Below, piece after piece: positions 1-6,244 of a stretch of DNA of 14,279 nucleotides. Source of the DNA: Nitrospirota bacterium (GTDB taxonomy: Bacteria > Nitrospinota > Nitrospinia > Nitrospinales > Nitrospinaceae). Under the pieces are notes generated by a model. The model ran no database searches. It was not told the origin of the DNA and saw only the letters and a program-made list of their open reading frames with translations. The stretch spans positions 1 to 14,279 of the forward strand of contig QIDN01000003.1 in assembly GCA_003229345.1 (NCBI GenBank), given 5' to 3'. The position numbers and the translations under genes are program-made. Position 1 is the first letter of the stretch; each line of letters begins with the position of its first letter.

Positions 1-1007
1 TGGTCAACCAGGTTGGCGGCAATGACGATCTGCTGTTCGACGGCCACAGTTTCGCGTTGTCAGCATCGGGCGAGGTCATCGCGCAAGCCAAAGGATTCGG
101 GGAGGACCTGATCGTCGTGGATCTGGAGCGGGGAAAGGGCGACATTCGTCCCACTCCGCAATGCGACGAGGAGGAAATGTTTCGCGGTTTGGTGATGGGC
201 GTCCGCGATTATCTGAACAAATGCGGTTACCGCAAAGCGGTAGTGGGTCTTTCCGGGGGCATCGATTCCGCCGTGGTCGCGGCGATCGCCGTGGAAGCAT
301 TGGGGGCGGAGTGCGTGATGGGCATCAGTATGCCCTCTCAATACACGGCGGATCAGAGTATCTCCGATGCGGAACATTTGGCCGGCAATCTGGGGCTTTC
401 GTTTTCTATCGTTGCCATCGAGCAATTGTTTGCACAGTATAAAAAATTATTAAGCCCGCTGTTTCCGGGAATGGCGGAAGATGTGACCGAGGAGAATATT
501 CAGGCGCGCATTCGCGGCAACATTTTAATGGCGGTGTCGAACAAGTTGGGGAGCATGGTGCTTTCCACAGGTAACAAAAGCGAGATGTCGGTGGGGTACT
601 GCACGCTCTATGGTGACATGGCCGGAGGGTTGTCGGTGATTTCCGACGTACCGAAGATGAAAGTGTACGCGCTGGCCCACTGGATCAACCGCGACAAGGA
701 AATGATTCCGCAAGCGATCATCGAGCGGCCGCCGACGGCGGAGCTAAAGCCCAATCAAACCGATCAGGACAGCCTGCCGCCTTACGAAGTGCTCGATCCT
801 ATTCTGGAAGGGTATGTGGAGAATTACTGGTCGGTTGAACGGTTGATCAAAGAGGGTTACGAAGCCGAAGTGGTCCGAAAAGTAGTGCGGATGGTGGACA
901 GCAATGAATACAAACGCAACCAGGCCGCGCCCGGTCTCAAGGTAACCGCCAAAGCCTTCGGCTCCGGCAGGCGCAATCCCATCGCACAAAAATTTCGTCG
1001 GTACTGA
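1..1007 (+). CDS. nadE: Glutamine-dependent NAD+ synthetase, 5'-truncated by window edge
   Basis: This enzyme makes NAD+ from nicotinic acid adenine dinucleotide, ATP and glutamine in the cytosol, as the last step of NAD synthesis. The reading frame is open from base 3, so the start lies outside the window and about 334 residues are visible. The first residues (VNQVGGNDDLLFDGHS) are the tail of the N-terminal nitrilase-type glutaminase domain, which indicates the glutamine-dependent form rather than the ammonia-dependent one. The synthetase domain follows. Its ATP-pyrophosphatase P-loop SGGIDS is at bases 252-269, STGNKSE follows near base 565, and the C-terminal KAFGSGRRNPI is typical of the family. 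The TGA stop lies 50 bases from the end of the convergent aminotransferase gene. I see no clear terminator hairpin between them. No frameshift or missing motif is visible in the part shown. Identification is firm. Confidence 0.96.
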   Translation, partial: VNQVGGNDDLLFDGHSFALSASGEVIAQAKGFGEDLIVVDLERGKGDIRPTPQCDEEEMFRGLVMGVRDYLNKCGYRKAVVGLSGGIDSAVVAAIAVEALGAECVMGISMPSQYTADQSISDAEHLAGNLGLSFSIVAIEQLFAQYKKLLSPLFPGMAEDVTEENIQARIRGNILMAVSNKLGSMVLSTGNKSEMSVGYCTLYGDMAGGLSVISDVPKMKVYALAHWINRDKEMIPQAIIERPPTAELKPNQTDQDSLPPYEVLDPILEGYVENYWSVERLIKEGYEAEVVRKVVRMVDSNEYKRNQAAPGLKVTAKAFGSGRRNPIAQKFRRY

Positions 1008-1057
1008 TCAGAGAGAGGTTCCGGTCGTGCGTTTGCCTGGTGAGAATAGGTGTGACG

Positions 1058-2581
1058 TCAGGAAAAAAACGACTTGGCTTTTTCGACCGCGTATTCCTGT
1101 TGTTCGGCGGTGACCTCGTTGGCGACCGGCAGGGCCAGGGTTTCCGCCGCCGCTTTTTCAGCTTCAGGAAAATCCCCTTGTTTGTGACCGAGGTCCTTGA
1201 AACATTCCTGCAGGTGCAGAGGAACCGGATAGTAAACCTCACAAGCCACGTTTTGACCGTTCAGATATTCCCGCAACTTATCTCGTTTGCCATCGCTGAC
1301 TCGAATGATGTACTGGTTGTACACATGCCTTGGAAACACTTCCTTCGGCAGGGTCAATCGGCCGGTGAGCCCAGCCTGCTGGAAGAGTGTGTGATAGCGT
1401 TGGGCGTTGGTGCGTCGGTCATTCACCCATCTCTCCAAGTGAGGAAGCTTGGCGAGAATGACGGCCGCTTGCAGGGCATCGATGCGGAAATTGCCGCCGA
1501 CCATTTTGTGGTAATACTTCGGCTCCATGCCGTGTACCCGCAGAACTTTCATTTTTTCGTAAAGTTCCATTGAGCGGGTGGTGACCATCCCGGCATCCCC
1601 AAACCCTCCCAGGTTTTTGGTCGGGAAAAATGAGAAACAGCCGAAGTCTCCCAAACCACCAGCGCGTTGACCCTTGAATTCCGAGCCGATCGCCTGACAG
1701 GCATCTTCGATGACCCACAGTTTATGTTTTTTCGCCAAATCCTGCAGAGGCGTCATGTCGACGCATTGTCCGTACAGGTGGACCGGCATGATGGCTTTGG
1801 TTTGGGGCGTGATGGCCGCTTCCGTTTGTTCTATATCCATGTTGAAGGTGACCGGATCGATATCCACAAACACTGGTTTGGCTCCCGTCCGCACGATCGA
1901 TCCCGCCGTCGCGAAAAAAGTGTAGGTCGAAGTGATCACCTCATCGCCGGGCCCGATGTCCGCCGCCATCAATGCCAACAGCAGGGCATCGGTGCCGGAG
2001 GAGACGCCGACTGCATAAGGGACCTGGCAATAGGCCGCGACTTGTTTTTCCAGTTCGGCCACCTTGGGGCCGAGGATGAAATAACCCGATCGCACCACGT
2101 CGGACATTTCCTGTTCCACATTGTTCCATATTTGCGGGTAGGTCGCGGGGATGTTTAATAAAGGAACCTTTTTCACGTTTGCCAGATCGTCTTTCAGTAC
2201 TTGGGGGAGTTCGTCCGGTTGTAATGCGCGAATCCCTGAGGCGGCGAAGACCTCCGGTTTAAGGGTGATGATCCCATTCAGCTTGAACACTTCCACCGTG
2301 CGTACCGCAAGCGAGTCCAGATAATCCATTTTCGAAGACGGGGGGGTATTCAGTATTTCTATCCCTGGAAGCGAGGCCATCGCGATTCCCTGAAGGGCGT
2401 CCTTGAGAGCGGAATGTGCCGCGTCTATTTTCATACTCTTGCTCAAATCCGAATGAATGGCCGCCAGAGAATTTGACAGCACCCAGCCCGCGGAGTTTTT
2501 ATCCTGGCATTGTTTTAAAGTTTTATGGTCGTTGTTGGCAATCGCTTGGGTGATAACAGTATGGTGTAGTAAAAATTGCAT
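1058..2581 (-). CDS. DegT/DnrJ/EryC1-family PLP aminotransferase with N-terminal PIN-like domain
   Basis: A 507-residue protein in two parts. Residues about 139-507 are a complete sugar aminotransferase of the WbpE/DegT type (family norm about 360-400 residues). They include LGPKVAELE (170-178), SSGTDALLLA, the cofactor-binding Asp in IEDACQAIG (D293), and the PLP Schiff-base lysine K322 in FFPTKNLGG. This family transfers an amino group, usually from glutamate, to a keto nucleotide-sugar in the cytosol. Residues 1-128 are not part of that family. Their pattern (FLLHHTVI at the start, LSNSLAAIH near 35-43, DYLDSLAV at 86-93, then GIITLKPEVFAASGI and LQPDEL) resembles a PIN nuclease fold with most catalytic acids replaced. 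The ATG at 2581 is preceded by AAGGA six bases upstream, and no better start exists near the aminotransferase core, so the extension looks genuinely translated. It lies 59 bases downstream of the WbpA-type dehydrogenase gene, probably in one operon. Substrate is inferred only from that neighbour. Confidence 0.93.
   Translation of the reverse strand: MQFLLHHTVITQAIANNDHKTLKQCQDKNSAGWVLSNSLAAIHSDLSKSMKIDAAHSALKDALQGIAMASLPGIEILNTPPSSKMDYLDSLAVRTVEVFKLNGIITLKPEVFAASGIRALQPDELPQVLKDDLANVKKVPLLNIPATYPQIWNNVEQEMSDVVRSGYFILGPKVAELEKQVAAYCQVPYAVGVSSGTDALLLALMAADIGPGDEVITSTYTFFATAGSIVRTGAKPVFVDIDPVTFNMDIEQTEAAITPQTKAIMPVHLYGQCVDMTPLQDLAKKHKLWVIEDACQAIGSEFKGQRAGGLGDFGCFSFFPTKNLGGFGDAGMVTTRSMELYEKMKVLRVHGMEPKYYHKMVGGNFRIDALQAAVILAKLPHLERWVNDRRTNAQRYHTLFQQAGLTGRLTLPKEVFPRHVYNQYIIRVSDGKRDKLREYLNGQNVACEVYYPVPLHLQECFKDLGHKQGDFPEAEKAAAETLALPVANEVTAEQQEYAVEKAKSFFS
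2198..2581 (-). other. Degenerate PIN-like domain (residues 1-128 of the aminotransferase)
   Basis: This is a sub-region of the fused CDS. PIN domains usually start with a hydrophobic strand ending in DTNV/DTSV, have a Ser/Thr strand leading to a Glu, a later Asp in a D-x-L-A helix, and end in a T-x-(D/N)-x-x-x-F strand followed by an S/G-I-x-x-L-x-P-x-E-L strand. Here the corresponding stretches are FLLHHTVI (Asp replaced by His6), SNSLAAIH (no Glu), YLDSLAV (D89 kept), ITLKPEVF (last acid gone), then ASGIRALQPDEL. The fold signature is good at the C-terminal half, but the metal-binding acids are mostly lost. I infer a non-catalytic, perhaps regulatory or structural, domain. The assignment is by eye and should be treated as likely rather than certain. 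Confidence 0.55.
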
Positions 2582-2600
2582 AGAATCCTTAATGAGAATT

Positions 2601-2622
2601 CCCGGTCAAGGGCTTTGCCGGG
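2601..2622 (-). repeat. Short imperfect hairpin between dehydrogenase and aminotransferase genes
   Basis: Arms CCCGG (2601-2605) and CCGGG (2618-2622) are perfectly complementary, with partial pairing continuing inward. On the minus strand it sits after the dehydrogenase stop and 20 bases before the aminotransferase start. No T-tract follows it, so it is not a standard intrinsic terminator. It could act in mRNA processing or differential expression, or be chance. Confidence 0.25.
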
Positions 2623-2640
2623 AGGTTGGTTTGTCAATGC

Positions 2641-3951
2641 TCAGGCTTTTATAATTTTATCCGACTTGATTTTAGCGCAGGCGTTTCGGGTATCCACGAC
2701 AAGACGTGACTGTTTGACAATGGCTTCGTAATCGTAGTCCGAATGATCGGTCAGGATGATCGTGATGTCAAATTGGTCGATGCTGTCCAGGGAAACCCGT
2801 TTTTTGCCGGTGAACTGCGGGTACTCCCGTTTGACTCCGATCGACTCGATATAAGGATCGTGAAATTCCACTTCGGCTCCGTATTGTAGCAGGAGCTCCA
2901 TGATTTTGTAACTGGGAGATTCGCGGTCGTCATCAATATTTTTTTTGTAGGCAAACCCGAGAATCAGAATCAACACGCGGCTGCCTTTTACACTGACTCC
3001 TTTTTCATTCAACGCCAGTAATATTTTATTGACGACGTATTCCGGCATGGCCACGTTGATTTCACCTGCCAGCTCGATAAATCGGGTGGTGATTCCGAAT
3101 TCCCGCGCTTTCCAGGTCAGATAGAAGGGGTCGATGGGAATGCAATGGCCGCCCAGGCCGGGTCCGGGATAAAAAGGCATGTAGCCGAACGGTTTCGTGC
3201 TGGCCGCCTGGATCACTTCCCAGATGTCGATTCCCATCTTGTCGAAAATGACCTTCAATTCGTTGACCAACGCGATGTTGACGGATCGGAAGATGTTTTC
3301 CATCAATTTGGTGGCTTCCGCGGCCTGCGTGCTGGAAACAGGCACGGTCTTGTTGATGAACGACAGGTAAAGTGTGTTGGCGCATTCCATGGCATATTCC
3401 GAATCGGCGCCGATGACCTTGGGAATGGTGCTGGTGGAGAAATCTTTATTGTTGGGGTCTTCCCGCTCTGGCGAGTACGCAACATAAAAATCCTGATTGG
3501 CTTTCAGTCCGGAACCCGATTCCAGTTCCGGAATCAGCACGTCCCGAGTGGTGCCGGGATAAGTGGTGGATTCCAGGATCACCATCTGGTCTTTTTTAAG
3601 GTGAGGGGCGATCTCCCGGGCCGTCGCTATAATAAAACTCATGTCCGGTTCCCGATTAGAATTCAAGGGGGTCGGGACACAAATCAAAATACACTCCAGG
3701 TTGGAAACGGAGGAAAAATCCGTGGTGGATTTGAATTGCTTCTGCTCCACCAGTTCCCGGAGGGTCTTCGAGGGGATATGTTTGATATAGCTTTCCCCCC
3801 GGTTCAATCGATCCACCTTGGCGGGGTCGATATCCAGCCCCACCACTTGGAATCCGGCCCGGCCAAATTCGATGACCAGCGGCAGGCCGACATATCCCAA
3901 TCCGATAATTCCGATACGAGCCTGTTTTTGTTTGATTTGTTTCAGTAGCAT
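2641..3951 (-). CDS. wbpA: UDP-N-acetyl-D-glucosamine 6-dehydrogenase, WbpA family
   Basis: Oxidises the C6 hydroxyl of UDP-GlcNAc (or a close relative) to the carboxylate with two NAD+, giving a UDP-uronic acid for surface polysaccharide. With the ATG at 3951 the protein has 436 residues, the usual size for WbpA enzymes. Visible motifs: the NAD-binding glycine motif GIIGLGYVG (14-22), ESTTYPGTT (127-135), YSPEREDPNN (159-168), the Lys/Asn of ATKLMEN (K215, N219), the catalytic cysteine C270 in PGLGGHCIPIDP, and AYKKNIDDDRESPS in the C-terminal domain. These resemble WbpA far more than UDP-glucose dehydrogenases. The frame stays open upstream to a TTG at 4092, but that extra stretch has no family-like sequence, so the ATG just before the nucleotide-binding strand is preferred. 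Its ribosome-binding site is weak (GGGCGG about 8 bases upstream). The PLP aminotransferase follows 59 bases downstream, as expected for amino-uronic acid synthesis. Confidence 0.93.
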   Translation of the reverse strand: MLLKQIKQKQARIGIIGLGYVGLPLVIEFGRAGFQVVGLDIDPAKVDRLNRGESYIKHIPSKTLRELVEQKQFKSTTDFSSVSNLECILICVPTPLNSNREPDMSFIIATAREIAPHLKKDQMVILESTTYPGTTRDVLIPELESGSGLKANQDFYVAYSPEREDPNNKDFSTSTIPKVIGADSEYAMECANTLYLSFINKTVPVSSTQAAEATKLMENIFRSVNIALVNELKVIFDKMGIDIWEVIQAASTKPFGYMPFYPGPGLGGHCIPIDPFYLTWKAREFGITTRFIELAGEINVAMPEYVVNKILLALNEKGVSVKGSRVLILILGFAYKKNIDDDRESPSYKIMELLLQYGAEVEFHDPYIESIGVKREYPQFTGKKRVSLDSIDQFDITIILTDHSDYDYEAIVKQSRLVVDTRNACAKIKSDKIIKA

Positions 3952-4281
3952 TTGACACACCGCCCGGATAAAGAGGCCGGGACTGGGTTGAGGTGAAATC
4001 CCGATATTGAAATGATTGTACTGTTGTTCGATTCGGAAACCGGATTCCCCAATGTCTTCAACGAAAATTGGGTCGGTGTACCCGTCGGGCAAGAGGACCG
4101 ATCATGCATTTGTTCCTTTATTAGTATAGAAGCAATTTCCATGAATCAGGGTAGGGAAAAAGCGGTCTGGGCGGTAATTTTTACATTTTCAGGAATTTAC
4201 ACCCACAAACCGGGAAAATCTGGCAAAATGGTCTTGGATGACAGCCATTCCCGAATCAGAAACCAAGCCGAGGTGGGTTTG
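3952..4281. other. Leader region between the divergent dehydrogenase and small ORF
   Basis: About 330 bases with no convincing gene. On the minus strand there is a possible 55-codon upstream ORF (4109 to 3942) with AAAGGA four bases before its ATG. It ends overlapping the dehydrogenase start. A TATACT box lies at 4123-4128 on the minus strand but has no matching -35 element, and it is too close to that upstream ORF for both to work together. On the plus strand the frame of the small charged protein is already open here. Promoters for both directions probably lie in this stretch, but I cannot place them with confidence. Confidence 0.4.
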
Positions 4282-4452
4282 ATGATCGACAAAATCAATT
4301 ATTTCCCTGAACGGGAAAACTATCAGAAAAAGAAAAAAGCCGATGAAGACTGGAAGGAATTGAAAAAGCAGAAGATTTTTCATGATTCCAAAAAAGCGAA
4401 TAAGCCGGACGCTTCTCGCAAACCACCCAAGCCGCCTCAGAAAGAAAAGTAA
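4282..4452 (+). CDS. Small highly charged hypothetical protein
   Basis: I do not recognise this gene. From the ATG at 4282 it encodes 56 residues, very rich in Lys, Glu and Asp, with a lysine run near residue 17 and a Pro/Lys-rich tail (KPPKPPQKEK). No signal peptide, membrane segment or cysteine is present, so it would be a soluble, possibly disordered, basic protein. This start was chosen because GAGGTGG (4270-4276) stands five bases upstream, a good ribosome-binding site. The frame is open further upstream, with ATGs at 4228, 4141 and 4012, but these lack comparable sites. An AT-rich perfect palindrome follows 36 bases after the stop. It is divergent from the sugar genes. It could be a real small protein or an open frame favoured by composition. 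Confidence 0.4.
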   Translation: MIDKINYFPERENYQKKKKADEDWKELKKQKIFHDSKKANKPDASRKPPKPPQKEK

Positions 4453-4488
4453 TACATTCCGAATTTCATCCCCTCCCGCCGAAGTTAG

Positions 4489-4510
4489 CTTAAAAAAGCT
4501 ATTTTTTAAG
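4489..4510. repeat. Perfect 9-bp AT-rich inverted repeat
   Basis: Arms CTTAAAAAA (4489-4497) and TTTTTTAAG (4502-4510) are exact complements around the loop GCTA. It lies after the small charged ORF and just before the putative promoter of the SUMF1-domain gene. Transcribed from the left it would form an A/U-only stem with six U's in its 3' arm, so it may act as a weak terminator. It could equally be an operator overlapping the downstream promoter region. Confidence 0.5.
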
Positions 4511-4511
4511 T

Positions 4512-4541
4512 TTGGTTAATCCGGCTCCCCTATTATATAAT
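4512..4541 (+). promoter_or_regulatory. Putative sigma70-type promoter for the SUMF1-domain gene
   Basis: A perfect -10 box TATAAT is at 4536-4541. A weak -35 match TTGGTT at 4512-4517 gives an 18-base spacer. The predicted transcript would start near 4548, about 60 bases before the ATG at 4609. The surrounding AT-rich DNA makes chance -10 matches common. Confidence 0.4.
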
Positions 4542-4608
4542 TTCCTGAAATCTTACTATTTAAACCATTCACTTTATCATTGGAGCCGTGTCAAGCGGTT
4601 GATCCATA

Positions 4609-5880
4609 ATGAAAGCAAATATGTTATCCATGCCTAGAGTTTCATCTTGCCTCATGTTTGTCTGTTTGATTTTACCGCAATCCCTTTGGGCCGATGAAAT
4701 GCAGTGGCTGGCCAAGGGCGACCAAGCGGTCGTGGACCAAAAGTATGGCCAAGCGGAGAGTCATTACTCCAAGGCCCTGGAGGCCGACTCCGAAAGCCCC
4801 CGAACTTTGCGTGCCCTGGCGGAGGTGAAAATTGCCCTGAAAAAATACCAGGATGCGAAAGACCTGATCGACAAAATACGGGCCATGCCCGTGGCCAACG
4901 GGCGGGATGTTCTGGTGTTCTACAAGGGGGATTCTCAGGGACTGGATGCGGAACTGGTGGATGAACGGGTGATCACCCCCCAGCGCACCAATGACAATAT
5001 GAGGAATTACCTCGATATCCAAAGCGGCAAGCCTGTTCCTCACTATCGGTTGTTTTTCAAAAAGAAGGGCAAGATGGAATTGGTACCGCAAAGCATGGTG
5101 CGCCTCAAGTATAAAGGCGTCCCTCGCCGGGTGTATGAGCATGTTGAGGAATTGAATCGAGAAGTCAACCGGCACCTCATTGCGGCCAAGGGTAGTCAGG
5201 GCACCGCCGAGATGGTAGCGCTCAAGGGTGGATGTTTCAAGATGGGAAGTGATAATGGCCTGCCCGACGAGCAACCGGCACATGAAGTCTGCCTGTCTCC
5301 GTTCAAAATGGACAAGTACGAAGTGACGCAGGCTGAGTTTCAATCCATGATGGGGCTGGACAATCCCTCGCATTTTACCGGAGCGGAGTTGCCAGTCGAC
5401 AGCGCCACCTGGTTTGAAGCGGGCCGGTATTGCAAAAAATTGGGCAAGCGTTTACCCACGGAAGCTGAATGGGAATACGCCGCCCGTGGCGGAACCACTA
5501 CCCATTTCTATTGGGGTGATACCGTAAAGGGAGATGAAGCTAATTTCTGCGACAAGAATTGTGCGTTGAATACGCGGGTTGTCTCCATCGACGATGGTTA
5601 TTCGGGACCCGCGCCGCCCGGAAAATTTTCCGCTAATCCCTATGGCTTGTACGATATGGCCGGCAACCTGGCGGAGTGGACCCACGATTGGATGGATGAA
5701 AACTATTACCGGATCAGCCCCAAAGACAACCCGCCGGGATCGCATCCCACCACCGCCAAAGTGGTTCGGGGTGGCAGTTGGGAAAGCACCGCCGGCTTTT
5801 TGAGAAGCTCCAACCGGGCCGCGTATTGGGCCAAAATGCGCAACAACGCCATCGGCTTCCGCTGTGTGTCCAGCTCCTGA
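4609..5880 (+). CDS. Exported TPR and SUMF1/FGE-sulfatase-domain protein lacking the catalytic cysteines
   Basis: A 423-residue protein with a Sec signal peptide (hydrophobic core about 12-26, probable cleavage after SLWA at residue 28). Residues about 35-92 look like two TPR units (AKGDQAVVDQKYGQAESHY and the following helices). Residues 93-200 I do not recognise. Residues about 203-421 are a SUMF1/FGE-sulfatase domain: MVALKGGCFKMGS (202-214), DEQPAHEV (220-227), KYEVTQAEF (236-244), RLPTEAEWEYAARGG (281-295), YGLYDMAGNLAEW (345-357), VVRGGSW (385-391) and the closing IGFRC (415-419). In true formylglycine-generating enzymes two cysteines lie between RGGS and the final GFRC motif. Here that stretch reads WESTAGFLRSSNRA and has none, so sulfatase activation is unlikely. 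I infer a periplasmic binding or scaffolding role, as for other non-catalytic members of this fold. The start has no strong ribosome-binding site; ATG 4621 is an alternative. Confidence 0.9.
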   Translation: MKANMLSMPRVSSCLMFVCLILPQSLWADEMQWLAKGDQAVVDQKYGQAESHYSKALEADSESPRTLRALAEVKIALKKYQDAKDLIDKIRAMPVANGRDVLVFYKGDSQGLDAELVDERVITPQRTNDNMRNYLDIQSGKPVPHYRLFFKKKGKMELVPQSMVRLKYKGVPRRVYEHVEELNREVNRHLIAAKGSQGTAEMVALKGGCFKMGSDNGLPDEQPAHEVCLSPFKMDKYEVTQAEFQSMMGLDNPSHFTGAELPVDSATWFEAGRYCKKLGKRLPTEAEWEYAARGGTTTHFYWGDTVKGDEANFCDKNCALNTRVVSIDDGYSGPAPPGKFSANPYGLYDMAGNLAEWTHDWMDENYYRISPKDNPPGSHPTTAKVVRGGSWESTAGFLRSSNRAAYWAKMRNNAIGFRCVSSS

Positions 5881-6047
5881 CTTGTTGAAAAGGAAGATCC
5901 ATAGTCCCGGTGCCCCCAAGCCCCCGGTTTTCAATCCATCTTAGCCCCTCGCGGTTTTCTTCCTGAAGTTTCCAGTAATCCGGTACCACCATTGCGCCTG
6001 ATCCACAGGTAGTTTACTAATAGCGCGGGTTTGCCGATAAGGACAAC

Positions 6048-6110
6048 ATGCAAAAAGGCCGTAATAAATATTACACTCCTCCAATCCCTGATCCTGTAAT
6101 TATTATCTAA
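6048..6110 (+). CDS. Possible 20-residue leader or micro-ORF
   Basis: ATG at 6048 is preceded by AAGGA (6039-6043) with a 4-base spacer. The frame runs 20 codons to TAA, giving MQKGRNKYYTPPIPDPVIII. It lies about 135 bases before the adaptor gene and upstream of the best promoter, so it would need its own transcript. It has no resemblance I recognise. The good ribosome-binding site is the only support, and chance is quite possible. Confidence 0.15.
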   Translation: MQKGRNKYYTPPIPDPVIII

Positions 6111-6168
6111 TAAAATGTAAGATTTCCTTGATTAAACATACTGAAAAATGCGGATTCCAAAGTATATC

Positions 6169-6192
6169 TATTTTTGTTTATATTTTTGTTTG
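6169..6192 (+). repeat. 12-bp tandem direct repeat
   Basis: TATTTTTGTTT plus A or G occurs twice in immediate succession (6169-6180 and 6181-6192). It abuts the -35 box of the predicted efflux promoter, whose TTGTAA begins at 6190. The position would suit an activator or repressor site, or an UP-like A/T-rich element. Confidence 0.45.
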
Positions 6193-6218
6193 TAATTGAA
6201 TTGCCGATATAAGATAAT
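6190..6218 (+). promoter_or_regulatory. Putative sigma70-type promoter of the RND efflux operon
   Basis: A -35 box TTGTAA (6190-6195) and a -10 box GATAAT (6213-6218) are separated by the ideal 17 bases. Transcription would start near 6225, leaving a 20-base leader that still includes the AGGA ribosome-binding site (6236-6239) before the ATG at 6245. This is the best-matching promoter in the window. Confidence 0.55.
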
Positions 6219-6244
6219 GAAATACAATCACTTTTAGGAAAACC

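Larger units (their letters stand above)
5881..6244. other. AT-rich intergenic region upstream of the efflux operon
   Basis: This 364-base gap holds no long gene. Its features are a possible 20-codon ORF at 6048-6110, a 14-base palindrome at 6061-6074 (GTAATA/TATTAC around AA), a 12-base tandem repeat at 6169-6192, and the promoter at 6190-6218. No clear terminator for the preceding SUMF1-domain gene is visible in the first 100 bases; the short CCGG/CCGG pairing near 5908-5927 is too weak to call. Confidence 0.6.

Noticed and set aside
1053..1060. The palindrome TGACGTCA between the convergent nadE and aminotransferase genes.
   Set aside because: It is only eight bases, overlaps the aminotransferase stop codon, and has no T-tract or promoter near it; chance is likely.
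2630..2640. A minus-strand TTGACA just after the dehydrogenase stop, as a -35 box for the aminotransferase.
   Set aside because: The sequence 16-18 bases downstream is GC-rich and has no -10-like element.
3145..3948. A 267-codon plus-strand open frame opposite the dehydrogenase gene.
   Set aside because: It is entirely antisense to a strongly conserved enzyme, has no recognisable domain, and its composition is what the complement of that codon usage gives.
4123..4128. Minus-strand TATACT as the -10 box for the sugar-gene promoter.
   Set aside because: No acceptable -35 element lies 15-18 bases upstream and there is no extended -10 motif. Its start point would fall within the ribosome-binding site of the upstream ORF.
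5905..5935. G-rich minus-strand runs suggesting a G-quadruplex after the SUMF1-domain gene.
   Set aside because: Only three G-runs of three or more are close enough together; four are needed.
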